Assembly (NCBI RefSeq): GCF_001302565.1
Contig: NZ_CP012750.1
Coordinates: forward strand, 62,001 to 126,000
DNA: 64,000 nucleotides
Source of the DNA: Glutamicibacter halophytocola
Lineage (GTDB): Bacteria; Actinomycetota; Actinomycetes; Actinomycetales; Micrococcaceae
Direction of reading: 5' to 3'
Part shown: piece after piece, positions 17,430 through 26,540 of the stretch
How positions within the stretch are numbered: position 1 is the stretch's first letter
How the letters are laid out: the number at the start of each line of letters is the position of its first letter
Made by a program: the position numbers and the translations under genes
The notes under the pieces: generated by a model
The model's database searches: none
Told to the model about the DNA's origin: nothing
What the model saw: only the letters and a program-made list of their open reading frames with translations

Positions 17430-18476
17430 CTATGGGGTGCGCAGGCGCAGCGCGCTGGGCGAAACGCTGACTTCCAGCTCATTGACCTCGCCGGTGGGGT
17501 CCCCGTCAATCTGGGTATTCATCGGCTCGGTGCAGCGAAGGGCGATGCCCGGGGTCTGGTAGAAGCTCATCACCGGAATCTTGTTCTTGGCCCGGAAGGC
17601 GGTCTTGAGCAGAATCCACATCCAGCCAGCGGCCGAGCGCGGAGACAGGATGACCGCGTCGAGCACGCCGTCATCAATTTTGGCGTCCGGGACGAAGTCC
17701 AGGCCCTGCAGCTTGCCGCAGTTGGCGAAGAGCACCGAGCGGACCTTGCGGTTCTGCCAGTTCTCATCGCCGTCCAGCTTGAAGTTGACCTTCTTGCGCT
17801 TGCCGGGCAGCTGGCGCAGGCCAGCCTCCGAGTAGGCGAGCCAGCCGACCTTGGATTTCAGCTCTTCATTGGTGTCGTCGAAAAGATCCGCGTCGGTGCC
17901 AACACCGGCGATGACCAGGAACGCATGGTCCGCCTCGCTGCCATCGAGCAGCTTCAGCTTCATGTGCCCCACATCGATTCGGCGCACCATGCCCCGCACT
18001 GCCACCAGTGCTGCGGTGTGCAGGTCGTCAATGGGGATCTCGACATTGCGCGCGAGCAGGTTGCCGGTGCCCAGCGGAAGGATGCCCAACGAGGCATCGG
18101 TGCCTTCGAGCACCTCTGCCACGGCGCGAATCGTTCCGTCGCCGCCCGCGGCAATAATTGTGTCGCATTGCGCATCCAGGGCTTCCCGGGCCGCATCCTG
18201 GCCCGGGTTCTCCTTGGTGGTGTGCAGAACCAGTGGCGCTTCGATGCCTGCTTCAGCGCAAACCCGCTCCACGGCCTTCTGCGCTTCTTCCGCACCTGAC
18301 TTGGAAGGATTGATGACCAGTGCCACCTTGCCCGGGGTGGCGTGTTCGGCCGCTACCGGCTCTTGCGCCGAGGGCAAGCGGTAGTGCGAGAGCTTGCGCA
18401 CCGAGTACCAACTGGTTGCCGCGACGGCAGCTGCGGCAGCCACGGCAGCGAAAACGATCACACGATTTGTCTGCAT
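17430..18476 (-). CDS. Diacylglycerol/lipid kinase family protein
   Basis: 348 residues. A single N-terminal hydrophobic helix (residues 6-24) anchors the protein to the membrane. The catalytic domain then begins with KVALVINPSKSG, followed by the diagnostic nucleotide loop IIAAGGDGTIRAVAE and GILPLGTGNLLARN. The C-terminal lobe contains IDDGVLDAVILSPRS. Members of this DAGK-catalytic family (YegS, DgkB, BmrU types) phosphorylate diacylglycerol or related lipids. The N-terminal anchor is less common in the family. It is divergent from serS, with 38 bases between the starts. Confidence 0.88.
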   Translation of the reverse strand: MQTNRVIVFAAVAAAAAVAATSWYSVRKLSHYRLPSAQEPVAAEHATPGKVALVINPSKSGAEEAQKAVERVCAEAGIEAPLVLHTTKENPGQDAAREALDAQCDTIIAAGGDGTIRAVAEVLEGTDASLGILPLGTGNLLARNVEIPIDDLHTAALVAVRGMVRRIDVGHMKLKLLDGSEADHAFLVIAGVGTDADLFDDTNEELKSKVGWLAYSEAGLRQLPGKRKKVNFKLDGDENWQNRKVRSVLFANCGKLQGLDFVPDAKIDDGVLDAVILSPRSAAGWMWILLKTAFRAKNKIPVMSFYQTPGIALRCTEPMNTQIDGDPTGEVNELEVSVSPSALRLRTP

Positions 18477-18514
18477 AGTGCTTTCATCGTACTCATGATT
18501 GCTACGCTTTATGT

Positions 18515-19792
18515 GTGATCGACCTTAAAATGCTCACCGAAAATCCGGATTTGTACCGTGCCTCGCAACGCGCGCGCGGTGCCGACGAGTCGTTAATTGA
18601 CCAGCTGCTGGCAGCTGACACGGCACGTCGTGAAACCATCGCCACCTACGAACGCCTGCGTGCCGAGCAGAATGCGTTCTCCAAGAAGGTCGGCCAAGCC
18701 AAGGGGGAGGAGCGCTCCGCGCTGCTGGCCGAGGTCAAGGAGCTGGCCGCTTCGGTCAAGTCCGCCCAGGCCCAGTCCGATGAGGCCGCTGCCAAGTGCA
18801 CCGAGCTGCAGCGCCTGATCCCGAACTTGATCATCGAGGGCATTCCTGCCGGCGGCGAAGACGACTTCACGGTCGTCAAGCACGTGGGCACCATCCGCGA
18901 TTTCAAGGCCGAGGGCTTCGAGCCGCTGGACCACCTGCAGATCGGCGAAAAGCTCGGCGCCATCGACATGGAACGCGGCGCCAAGGTCTCCGGCTCGCGC
19001 TTCTACTTCCTCAAGGGCATCGGCGCCCGGCTGGAAATCGCGATGATGAACATGGCCCTGGACGTGGCCCTGGAGCGCGGGTTCACCCCGATGATCACCC
19101 CGACCCTGGTGCGCCCCGAAACCATGCAAGGCACCGGCTTCGACGTGGCCCACGACGACGAGATCTACAAGCTCGAGCGCGACAACATGTACCTGGTTGG
19201 CACCTCCGAGGTGGCCCTTGCCGGATACCACGCGGACGAGATCATGGACCTGTCCGAAGGTCCACTTCGCTACGCCGGCTGGTCCTCCTGCTACCGCCGC
19301 GAGGCCGGCTCGGCTGGCAAGGACACCCGCGGCATCATCCGCGTGCACCAGTTCAACAAGCTGGAGATGTTCATCTACACCAGCGTGGAGAACGCCGAAG
19401 CCGAGCACCAGAACCTGCTGGCGATGGAAGAAGAAATGCTCGGCCGCATGGAACTTCCCTACCGGGTGATCGACACCGCCGCCGGAGACCTCGGCATGAG
19501 CGCTGCCCGCAAGTTCGACTGCGAAGCATGGGTTCCCACCCAGGACGCTTACCGCGAGCTGACCTCCACCTCGAACTGCACCACCTTCCAGGCCCGCCGC
19601 CTGAACATCCGCGAACGCGAAATCGTTGATGGAAAGCCGGGCAAGACCCGTGCGGTGGCAACGCTGAACGGCACCTTGGCTACCACCCGCTGGATCGTGG
19701 CAATTCTGGAGAACCACCAGAACGCCGACGGCTCGGTCAACGTGCCCAAGGCCCTGCAGCCATACCTGGGCGGACTTGAAGTGCTCAAGTAA
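18515..19792 (+). CDS. serS: Seryl-tRNA synthetase
   Basis: A 425-residue class II aminoacyl-tRNA synthetase that charges tRNA-Ser (and tRNA-Sec where present). The N-terminal helical hairpin (residues about 30-100) binds the long variable arm. The catalytic core shows [15 protein letters not shown], motif 2 ([17 protein letters not shown]) and motif 3 ([16 protein letters not shown]). The GTG start has no Shine-Dalgarno sequence. A TACGCT hexamer ends six bases upstream, so a leaderless mRNA is likely. A strong hairpin follows. Confidence 0.96.
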   Translation: MIDLKMLTENPDLYRASQRARGADESLIDQLLAADTARRETIATYERLRAEQNAFSKKVGQAKGEERSALLAEVKELAASVKSAQAQSDEAAAKCTELQRLIPNLIIEGIPAGGEDDFTVVKHVGTIRDFKAEGFEPLDHLQIGEKLGAIDMERGAKVSGSRFYFLKGIGARLEIAMMNMALDVALERGFTPMITPTLVRPETMQGTGFDVAHDDEIYKLERDNMYLVGTSEVALAGYHADEIMDLSEGPLRYAGWSSCYRREAGSAGKDTRGIIRVHQFNKLEMFIYTSVENAEAEHQNLLAMEEEMLGRMELPYRVIDTAAGDLGMSAARKFDCEAWVPTQDAYRELTSTSNCTTFQARRLNIREREIVDGKPGKTRAVATLNGTLATTRWIVAILENHQNADGSVNVPKALQPYLGGLEVLK

Positions 19793-19807
19793 AACCAGGT
19801 TTAGCTA

Positions 19808-19840
19808 GTTGCCGGCCACCCCTTGCGGGTGGCCGGCAAC
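19808..19840 (+). terminator. Terminator of serS
   Basis: GTTGCCGGCCACC and its exact complement GGTGGCCGGCAAC enclose a seven-base loop, 15 bases after the serS stop. The T-run is poor, as is common in GC-rich actinobacteria. Confidence 0.7.
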
Positions 19841-19917
19841 TGCAGTTAACCAGCTGTTCAAGCGCACCTGTGCCGTGGGTCATCGCTAAACTGCGGCGGC
19901 AATGGTTAACTTGAGCC

Positions 19918-20748
19918 ATGACAGTTATGACAAAGATCGGCAACGACGACCGACTGAATAAGCAGAAATTGATGATCTGCCTTGATGTGGACGGAACCAT
20001 CGTCAACCATCAGGGACAGATGAGCCAGCGGGTCCGCGAGGCTGCCCGGGCCGTGGTGGAGCAAGGCCATGAAGTGGTCATTTCCACCGGACGCTCCCTG
20101 GGTGCCGCCCTTCCGGTTATGGAAGAGCTGGGCATTGACCACGGCTATGTGGTCGTCAGCAATGGCGGAGTGCTGGCCAAGGTGGCAGACGGGGACGTCG
20201 AAGTGATCCACCGCGAAGTCTTTGATCCTTCCGTCGCCTTGAAGGCGCTCTGGAAGCAATTGCCCAAGGCCAAGTACGCGCTGGAAAACGAGCGCGGCGA
20301 ATTTCTTTCCAACCAGGCTTTTGGCGATGCCAGCTTCGGCGCCGAAACCAGGGTGGTCGATTTTGACGAATTGCTGAGCAACAAGGCCGTGCGTGTTGTG
20401 GTGTTCTCCACCGATAACACCGCCGAAGAATTCGGCCATGCGGTGCAAGGCCTGGGCTTGTCCGGAGTCACCTACTCGGTCGGCTGGACCGCTTGGCTGG
20501 ATATCGCCGCCGACGGCACCACCAAGGCCAGCGGCCTGGAGCGCCTGCGCGCGATCCTCGAGTTTGATTTGGCAGATTCCCTGGCCGTAGGCGACGGCCG
20601 CAATGACATCGAAATGCTCCAGTGGGCCGGACATGGCGTGGCCATGGGCCAGGCCCCGGACGAGGTCAAGGACGCGGCAGATGCGGTGACCGAAGGCGTA
20701 GACGAGGACGGCTTGGCGATCATCCTCGAGGGGCTGCTCCAGGACTAG
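19918..20748 (+). CDS. HAD superfamily Cof-type sugar phosphatase
   Basis: A 276-residue cytoplasmic haloacid dehalogenase-like hydrolase of the Cof (IIB) subclass. Motif I is CLDVDGTIVN with the nucleophilic Asp and the acid/base Asp two residues later; motif II is VISTGRS; motif III Lys is in GTTKASGLERL; motif IV is VGDGRNDIEML. The large cap between motifs II and III is typical of Cof proteins, which dephosphorylate sugar phosphates or similar metabolites. The ATG at 19918 lacks a ribosome site; a second ATG at 19927 is nearly as good. Confidence 0.85.
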   Translation: MTVMTKIGNDDRLNKQKLMICLDVDGTIVNHQGQMSQRVREAARAVVEQGHEVVISTGRSLGAALPVMEELGIDHGYVVVSNGGVLAKVADGDVEVIHREVFDPSVALKALWKQLPKAKYALENERGEFLSNQAFGDASFGAETRVVDFDELLSNKAVRVVVFSTDNTAEEFGHAVQGLGLSGVTYSVGWTAWLDIAADGTTKASGLERLRAILEFDLADSLAVGDGRNDIEMLQWAGHGVAMGQAPDEVKDAADAVTEGVDEDGLAIILEGLLQD

Positions 20749-20785
20749 CCCTATTGCAGGGACAATGGCTGCTGCCTGCCGTGCC

Positions 20786-21388
20786 CTAGAGCCGGTCGGT
20801 GAATTCCAGCAGCCGGGCGATCGCAGCCCGGGCGCCGAGCTCGTCGTTGTACCCGGAACGCACAATGGCGGCGGACACCGCCTGCGGGGTGATGCCGAGG
20901 ATCTCGGCCACCGCTTTCTGCTGGCCGCGCACTCCCGGGGTCAGCAGATCCACCACTGACCATTCGGCTTCGGTCCTGGTGCGGATCCACTGGCCCAGCA
21001 TGCGCAGCAGCCCTTCTAATTCGGCATCCATCTCATCGGTGCCGGAGGAAACGCAGATTGGCACTCGTTCGCCGCGATGGCTGGCCGCTTCGAGGGCGCC
21101 CAGCGCACGGCGTGCGGCCTTGCCCTCTACCAGGTCTGCCTCGGAGGGTACCGGCTCGTACAGGCTGCCGATGCCCAGTCCGATATTGCAGAAGTTCAAC
21201 CTTGTCACGCGCATCAGCGCATCCACCGCGGCGTCGGGATCCCTGGGCACGCCCAGCAGCAGCTGTCCGCTCAGCGCGGTAAAGGGCGCGAGGGTGTCCA
21301 CCTGGGAGAGCTGATGCCATAATTGCTCGCTGGCGTCGGCAACATCGGTAACCGAGCGGGGCCGGGGGCTGAGCGCAACGACAAACAT
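20786..21388 (-). CDS. HTH-containing protein, possibly SatD-like
   Basis: About 200 residues starting MFVVALSPRPRSVTDVADA. I cannot assign it firmly. The C-terminal part holds a helix-turn-helix-like segment (GQQKAVAEILGITPQAVSAAI, about residues 150-170), while the N-terminal two thirds look like a small alpha/beta domain. This layout resembles SatD/MarR-type predicted DNA-binding proteins. The open frame continues to 21550, overlapping the neighbouring membrane-protein gene, but the ATG at 21388 is the first that fits a normal N-terminus. It is not in an obvious operon. Confidence 0.6.
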   Translation of the reverse strand: MFVVALSPRPRSVTDVADASEQLWHQLSQVDTLAPFTALSGQLLLGVPRDPDAAVDALMRVTRLNFCNIGLGIGSLYEPVPSEADLVEGKAARRALGALEAASHRGERVPICVSSGTDEMDAELEGLLRMLGQWIRTRTEAEWSVVDLLTPGVRGQQKAVAEILGITPQAVSAAIVRSGYNDELGARAAIARLLEFTDRL

Positions 21389-21446
21389 ATTTCCAGTATT
21401 GCCTGTGCAAGCGGGTTTGTCGCGAGTACTGCCCGAGATGTTGCCG

Positions 21447-22082
21447 TTATTGCTGTTGCGGCAATCGCACGCTGGTACGTGCAACAAAGAGCTGCGTGGC
21501 CGGCCCGATGAGCACTGCATAGGCCACGGTGCCCAGGCCCACCGGACCACCCAGCAGCCATCCGATGCCCAATACCGACAGCTCCAGCGCGGTGCGGATC
21601 AGCCGCAATGAAAGACCGGTGCGCAGATGCAATCCGGTCATCAGTCCATCACGCGGACCCGGGCCGAAGTGGCTGCCAATGTAGAGCGCCCCGCCCAATC
21701 CGTTGATGAGGATTGCGACCGCCAAGGTCAGGATCTGCCAGCCAAGGCCATTGATTGATGGCAAAAAACGCAGGAAGAAGTCCAGCGCTATGCCCAGGTA
21801 CAGCGTGTTGGCAATGGTTCCCAGCCCTGGCCACTGGCGCAACGGGATCCATGCAAGCAGGACCAGTGCGCCAACCAGGATGATGATGGTGCCCAGCGAG
21901 AGCGGCACGTGGTTGGCGATGCCCAGATGCAGCACATCCCATGGATCCACGCCCAGCTGTGCCCGGATGATCATGGCCATCGCAAGGGCGTAGAGCGACA
22001 AGCCTGCAAAGAGGTTAAAGAATCGCAAAGGCAATCGCCCGCTGGCGAGCTGTTGGCGCGGAGTCAGATTAGTGATGGTCAT
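21447..22082 (-). CDS. YczE-type membrane protein
   Basis: A 211-residue inner-membrane protein with about six hydrophobic segments. PLRFFNLFAGLSLYALAMAM, GVDPWDVLHLGIA and GSHFGPGPRDGLMTGL are the conserved elements of the YczE/YyaS/YitT-like family. Function is unknown; vitamin or pyridoxine-related transport has been suggested for relatives because of genomic context. The ATG at 22082 was chosen over the upstream frame start (22178), which would overlap the divergent regulator. It is divergent from a MocR-type regulator with only 61 bases between. Confidence 0.82.
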   Translation of the reverse strand: MTITNLTPRQQLASGRLPLRFFNLFAGLSLYALAMAMIIRAQLGVDPWDVLHLGIANHVPLSLGTIIILVGALVLLAWIPLRQWPGLGTIANTLYLGIALDFFLRFLPSINGLGWQILTLAVAILINGLGGALYIGSHFGPGPRDGLMTGLHLRTGLSLRLIRTALELSVLGIGWLLGGPVGLGTVAYAVLIGPATQLFVARTSVRLPQQQ

Positions 22083-22099
22083 GAATAAAATAATCCGGT

Positions 22100-22128
22100 A
22101 AATTGGCCATGTAAAAAAGAGCCAATTT
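22100..22128. promoter_or_regulatory. Likely MocR operator between yczE-like and regulator genes
   Basis: AAATTGGC (22100-22107) and its complement GCCAATTT (22121-22128) are separated by 13 bases within the 61-base divergent promoter region. Spaced repeats of this kind are typical of MocR/PdxR sites. Confidence 0.6.
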
Positions 22129-22143
22129 TGAAAAGGTGGACTT

Positions 22144-23544
22144 ATGGGACGCGTCACAGGAGCTGCGCTGGCCGGCATGCTCGGAACGGCCGACTCATCC
22201 CAGCCGGCCTACCGGTGGCTTTTTGAGACCTTGCGCTCGCTTATTGCCAATGGCCGCATCCTGCACGGCGCGGTATTGCCCAGCGAACGCGAAGCCGTGG
22301 CCCGCCTGGGCTTGAGCCGCACCACGGTCTCCCGCGCTTACGCCGAACTGCGCGAAAGCGGCTATGCCAGTTCTCGCCAAGGCTCGGGCACCATCGCTCA
22401 GATTCCCGGAGGACCAGTGGCGGGCGGAGCCGAGCCCTTGCCGCTGGGTGGTTTTGGGCCGATGCCGGGAAGCACCGCACTCGATCTCACCTGCGCGGCA
22501 CCCAATGCACCCACGGGGATGCTGGAAGAGTTCCAAACGGCCCTGGAGCAATTGCCGCGGTACGCGGCCACCATGGGCTACTACCCGCTGGGCATTGAAC
22601 CGCTGCGACTGGCCCTGGCCGATTACTACACCCGCAAAGGCTTGCCCACCGGGCCGGACCAGATCATCGTCACCTCCGGCGCCCTCTCCTCGGTGGCAGC
22701 CGCAGGACGAGCGGTGATGGCCCGCGGGCAGAGCGTGCTGGCAGAATCCCCGACCTACCCCAATTCGCTGCTCGCGCTCAAGGCGCATGGTGCTCGCACC
22801 GCGGCAGTGCCCATTGGCCCTGAGGGCTCGGATATGGAGCAGATCGCCTCGGCCTTGCGCACGGTGTCCCCGAGCATGATGCTATGCCTTCCCGACTTCC
22901 ACAACCCGGTGGGAACCCTGCTGGATGATGCCCGGCGAGAGCGCTGGGCGGCAGACCTGGACCGATCCGGAACCATTGGCGTCATCGATGAAACCTGCGC
23001 CGAACTGTGGCTGGATGCCGAGCCGGAAGTCCTTCCCATGGCCGCGTTCTCCAAGAACCTGATCACCGTGGGCAGCGCCAGCAAATCCCACTGGGGCGGA
23101 CTGCGCCTTGGCTGGCTGCGCACCCCGCGGCACCTATCAGGTGCAATGGCCCGTTCGCGCATGAGCATGGATCTCGGGGCTCCGGTGCTGGAGCAATTGG
23201 TGTTGGCGCAGTTGCTGAACTCGGGTGCAACCCTCGCGCAGAGTACCCGGGATTCCTTGCGGGATAACCGGGACTGGATGATCGCCGAGCTGCAGCGGCT
23301 GCTGCCGGAATGGAAGCCGAATAGGCCAGCAGGCGGACTGAGCCTCTGGTGCCAGCTGCCCCAGCCGCGCTCCAGCGCCCTGGCGCGCCAGCTCAGGTCA
23401 GTCCTGCTTGCCCCGGGCTCCACCTTTGCCGTTGAGGGCCACGGGCTGGAACACTACCTGCGCCTGCCCTTCGCCCAGGAAAGAGCCGATCTGGAGCAGG
23501 CGCTCCCCGCTATCGCCGAGGCCTGGCACAAGGTGGCGGCTTAG
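22144..23544 (+). CDS. MocR/PdxR-type regulator (GntR helix-turn-helix fused to aminotransferase domain)
   Basis: 466 residues. The N-terminal GntR winged helix covers about residues 20-85 (GAVLPSEREAVARLGLSRTTVSRAYAEL). A class I aminotransferase-fold domain fills the rest; VGSASKSHWGGLRLGW carries the Lys expected to bind pyridoxal 5'-phosphate. Such proteins sense PLP or an amino acid adduct and control neighbouring genes. AGGTGG precedes the ATG. The divergent YczE-type gene makes this resemble the YczR-YczE pair described in comparative work on MocR regulators. Confidence 0.9.
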   Translation: MGRVTGAALAGMLGTADSSQPAYRWLFETLRSLIANGRILHGAVLPSEREAVARLGLSRTTVSRAYAELRESGYASSRQGSGTIAQIPGGPVAGGAEPLPLGGFGPMPGSTALDLTCAAPNAPTGMLEEFQTALEQLPRYAATMGYYPLGIEPLRLALADYYTRKGLPTGPDQIIVTSGALSSVAAAGRAVMARGQSVLAESPTYPNSLLALKAHGARTAAVPIGPEGSDMEQIASALRTVSPSMMLCLPDFHNPVGTLLDDARRERWAADLDRSGTIGVIDETCAELWLDAEPEVLPMAAFSKNLITVGSASKSHWGGLRLGWLRTPRHLSGAMARSRMSMDLGAPVLEQLVLAQLLNSGATLAQSTRDSLRDNRDWMIAELQRLLPEWKPNRPAGGLSLWCQLPQPRSSALARQLRSVLLAPGSTFAVEGHGLEHYLRLPFAQERADLEQALPAIAEAWHKVAA

Positions 23545-23585
23545 TGGCTGCCTGAAAATTGCTTGTGGCTCGAATAACCTGTGGA

Positions 23586-23699
23586 TCAGTCCAGCCAGGT
23601 AGCCAGTGCCCCAGAGGTAATGAGTGCGAAGGCGCCGACAAAAACGATGCCGATGACGATTGAGAATAATACGAGCCAGCGCGCCCCAGATGAATTCAA
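23586..23699 (-). CDS. Possible 37-residue membrane peptide
   Basis: A TTG-initiated frame starts three bases after the stop of the neighbouring small membrane gene. It encodes one strongly hydrophobic helix (VLFSIVIGIVFVGAFALI) with a short polar tail on each side. It is probably the second cistron of a two-gene operon. No convincing ribosome site is present and I do not recognise a family, so it may be fortuitous. Confidence 0.4.
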   Translation of the reverse strand: MNSSGARWLVLFSIVIGIVFVGAFALITSGALATWLD

Positions 23700-23702
23700 C
23701 TT

Positions 23703-23915
23703 CTAGACCTGCTTATTTCGGTTGGCGGCATTCCGGATCAGCTGAACCGCTGCGTAGCAAACGCCAAATCCTGGAATGCATAGAGCAGCCATCAGCGCTA
23801 CCAGCAGGGGCACCGAGCGACGCTGGACGTAGCGGCAGCCCACGTAGATGAGGCCTGCACTCCAAAGCAGAAGGATTGATGCTTCCAATGGGTCCAAAGC
23901 AAAACTGCTGTCCAT
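23703..23915 (-). CDS. Small two-helix membrane protein of unknown function
   Basis: 70 residues starting MDSSFALDPLEASILLLWSA. Two hydrophobic helices (about residues 10-27 and 35-60) are joined by a short basic loop (RYVQRRS), and the C-terminus is basic (NAANRNKQV). The layout is like many short actinobacterial membrane proteins, but no family is recognised. The gene starts nine bases downstream of the pcp stop, so it is probably cotranscribed with pcp. Confidence 0.55.
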   Translation of the reverse strand: MDSSFALDPLEASILLLWSAGLIYVGCRYVQRRSVPLLVALMAALCIPGFGVCYAAVQLIRNAANRNKQV

Positions 23916-23924
23916 GCTAGAAGT

Positions 23925-24563
23925 CTATTTCATCAGGCTGATTACCGACTGCAACGAGTCTTTCAGGGCAACAACTAGTCCAACGATGCTATAGCCGACT
24001 TCGGCCTGAACGCTTCGAACAGATTCGAGTTCGTCGGTCTCGGCGCCCACGGAGGCTGTCTGCCCCTCGAGGCGCAGCGCTGGCACATGGATGAAAAGCG
24101 CCGGAACTTCCTGCCCATAGGCGAGGTACGCGATGTGGTTGCAAACAAATCTCCCGGCATCCTCGGAGAGATAGGCGGCATGCCCATGCTGGTGCAATGC
24201 CCGGAGCACAGCTTGGGGATCCACTGTGGCGCTGCGGAAGAAATCCCCTCCCTGGATGATGGCCTGCTGTGCCGGCTGGGCACCATCATTATCCGCAATG
24301 CGGGCGTTGTCCTCATTGGCGCCGCGGACTTCAATGCTGATCTCATCCCGGCCGCCAGCCTCGCCCACGCAGACCAGGGCATCGGGCTGATGCTCCTGCA
24401 ATAGCGCAGCCAGAACCTCCCCGGAGCGCCGGAAGGAAACCGGCAAGATTGCCGTGCTGATTCGGTGGCCGTCCAAGTGTTCGGGAAGCAGCCGGACGGC
24501 TTCGCCGCTGGCGTTGTACTGGTCGTTGCCGAAGGGCTCGAAGCCGGTCACCAAAAGATGCAT
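23925..24563 (-). CDS. pcp: Pyroglutamyl-peptidase I
   Basis: A 212-residue cytoplasmic cysteine peptidase of family C15 that removes N-terminal pyroglutamate from peptides. The N-terminus VTGFEPFGNDQYNAS is characteristic. The likely catalytic residues are a Glu in the GEAGGRDEISIEVRG region, Cys in EDAGRFVCNHIAY, and His in FIHVPAL. The length is normal for the family. Confidence 0.93.
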   Translation of the reverse strand: MHLLVTGFEPFGNDQYNASGEAVRLLPEHLDGHRISTAILPVSFRRSGEVLAALLQEHQPDALVCVGEAGGRDEISIEVRGANEDNARIADNDGAQPAQQAIIQGGDFFRSATVDPQAVLRALHQHGHAAYLSEDAGRFVCNHIAYLAYGQEVPALFIHVPALRLEGQTASVGAETDELESVRSVQAEVGYSIVGLVVALKDSLQSVISLMK

Positions 24564-24646
24564 GAACCCATTATGGGCCTAAAGTGTCGGTGCGAGTTGA
24601 TAGATCTTGGGTGTATGTCCAATCGAAAGCCACTGGATAGGTGCTC

Positions 24647-25855
24647 ATGGTTATCGCGGTTCTAATCCTCGTCATCCTTAATATTCTCGCAACGGCATGT
24701 ATTGCCCTGCTGCTGATTCGCCGCACGCCAGGCAACGATCAAGCGCAGATTCGGGACTCCGTGCGCTCTGCCAATGCCGAATTGCGCCAAGAGCTGGGAA
24801 CCCAGCGCAATGAACTGCGCCAAGGCATGGCAGAAGTGCGCTCCGAGATTGACGCCAAGCTCAGCGCCATGAGCGAATCCAACGCCAACCGGCACATCCA
24901 GATCCAGAGGCTGCTCCAACAGGAAATGGAGAAGCTGCGCTCCGGCAACGAAGCCAAGCTGGAAAAGATGCGCGAAACCGTGGACGAGAAGTTGCAGGGA
25001 ACCTTGGAGAAGCGCTTGGGCGAATCATTCGAATTGGTCAGCAAGCGGCTGGAAATGGTCCAGCAGGGACTCGGCGAGATGCAGTCGCTGGCCCAGGATG
25101 TTGGCGGGCTCAAGCGCGTGCTCACCAATGTGAAGAGCCGCGGCTCCTGGGGTGAAGTCCAGCTCTCGCGCCAGCTGGAAGATATCCTCACCGCGGAGCA
25201 GTATGAGCAAAACGTCGCGGTGGTCCCCGGCAGCCGCGAAGTCGTGGAGTTCGCCGTGATCCTGCCCGGGCGAGACGCCGGAACCATTTACCTGCCCATT
25301 GACTCCAAGCTTCCGCAGGAAGACTATGAGCGCTTGCTCGATGCCCAGGAGGCGGGCGAGAAGGCTGCCATCGATGCGGCGGCCAAGGCGCTGAACCGGG
25401 CGATTATCGAGCAGGCGAAACTGATCTCCAGCAAGTACATCGCCCCGCCCTACAGCACCGACTTCGCGATCATGTACCTGCCCACCGAAGGGCTCTTCGC
25501 CGAAGTCGTGCGCAGCCCCGGCCTGGCCAGCAAGCTCCAGACCGAGCATCGCGTGCTAGTCACCGGGCCGACCACCCTGATGAGCCTGCTGAACTCGCTG
25601 CAGATGGGTTTCCGGACGCTGGCCATTGAAAAACGCAGCAGCGAAGTCTGGCAGGTGCTCTCGGCAGCCAAGGAAGAATTCCGCAAATACGGGGACGTCT
25701 GGGACAAGCTGGGCAAGCAGCTGGCCACCGCGCAGAACACTGTCCGGGAGGCCGGAACGCGCACGCGCGCCGTGGAACGCAAACTCAAAGATGTCCAGAC
25801 CCTGGAAGTCGCCGCCCAAGAAGATGTGCTCACCGGATTGCTCCCCGAGGCCTAG
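24647..25855 (+). CDS. rmuC: DNA recombination protein RmuC homologue
   Basis: About 402 residues. A single N-terminal membrane helix (residues 1-22) is followed by a long charged coiled coil (about residues 35-150, rich in Glu, Arg and Gln heptads) and then the RmuC nuclease-like domain, with SRGSWGEVQLSRQLEDIL, YLPIDSKLPQEDYERL and VTGPTTLMSLLNSL. RmuC limits inversions and affects recombination at repeats in E. coli; its biochemical activity is still inferred. The ATG at 24647 is preferred to the GTG at 24641 because GGATAGG precedes it. Confidence 0.92.
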   Translation: MVIAVLILVILNILATACIALLLIRRTPGNDQAQIRDSVRSANAELRQELGTQRNELRQGMAEVRSEIDAKLSAMSESNANRHIQIQRLLQQEMEKLRSGNEAKLEKMRETVDEKLQGTLEKRLGESFELVSKRLEMVQQGLGEMQSLAQDVGGLKRVLTNVKSRGSWGEVQLSRQLEDILTAEQYEQNVAVVPGSREVVEFAVILPGRDAGTIYLPIDSKLPQEDYERLLDAQEAGEKAAIDAAAKALNRAIIEQAKLISSKYIAPPYSTDFAIMYLPTEGLFAEVVRSPGLASKLQTEHRVLVTGPTTLMSLLNSLQMGFRTLAIEKRSSEVWQVLSAAKEEFRKYGDVWDKLGKQLATAQNTVREAGTRTRAVERKLKDVQTLEVAAQEDVLTGLLPEA

Positions 25856-25908
25856 GAGCGGCCGATGCGCATGCGCAGTGTGTAATCCAGATGACCCCGG
25901 AACCTGAA

Positions 25909-25945
25909 AATGGCGGCGACCCCCGTCTCGGGGGCCACCGCCATT
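25909..25945. terminator. Bidirectional terminator between rmuC and ppa
   Basis: AATGGCGG...CCGCCATT outer arms with an inner CCCCC/GGGGG stem form a stable hairpin between two convergent genes. Confidence 0.75.
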
Positions 25946-25963
25946 GCAGCTCAAGCCTAGCGA

Positions 25964-26443
25964 CTAGGCCTTGAAGCGCTCGATGGAGCGAGCCAGCTCG
26001 GCCTCGGCAGCCTCGCGGCCTTCCCAGCCCTCGGCCTTGACCCACTTGCCTGGTTCCAGGTCCTTGTAGCGGGTGAAGAAGTGCTCGATCTCCTTGATCA
26101 GCCACTGATCGATGTCCTCAAGTTCCTTGATGTGGTCAAAGCGCTTGTCGGCAGGAACGCACAGCAGCTTGGCATCGCCACCGCCATCGTCGGTCATGTT
26201 GAAGACGCCGATGGGGCGAGCTTCGACAACAACACCCGGGATCAGGTCAACACCCGGGATGAAGACCATGGCGTCCAATGGATCGCCATCTTCGCCCAGG
26301 GTATCGTCGAAGTAGCCGTAGTGGGTTGGGTACTGCATCGAGGTGAACAGCACGCGATCCAGGCGCAGGCGGTGGGTCTCGTGGTCGATCTCGTACTTGA
26401 CGCGCGATCCGGTCGGGATCTCGATGGTCACGTCGTGGCTCAT
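25964..26443 (-). CDS. ppa: Inorganic pyrophosphatase
   Basis: A 159-residue soluble family I pyrophosphatase that hydrolyses PPi to phosphate and drives biosynthetic reactions. The metal-binding signature is [12 protein letters not shown] with three Asp residues, and YGYFDDTL and [11 protein letters not shown] line the active site. The length fits the compact bacterial form. The start at 26443 has GGAG nine bases upstream; an in-frame start three codons earlier (26452) is less likely. Confidence 0.95.
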   Translation of the reverse strand: MSHDVTIEIPTGSRVKYEIDHETHRLRLDRVLFTSMQYPTHYGYFDDTLGEDGDPLDAMVFIPGVDLIPGVVVEARPIGVFNMTDDGGGDAKLLCVPADKRFDHIKELEDIDQWLIKEIEHFFTRYKDLEPGKWVKAEGWEGREAAEAELARSIERFKA

Positions 26444-26540
26444 GAAAAGCACGCTCCTGAACTAGTCTTAGGGTTATCCGCTAATAAGGGTATCGCCCCA
26501 CAGGGCACCTTCGATAAAACTTCGAGAGGAATGTAACCAT

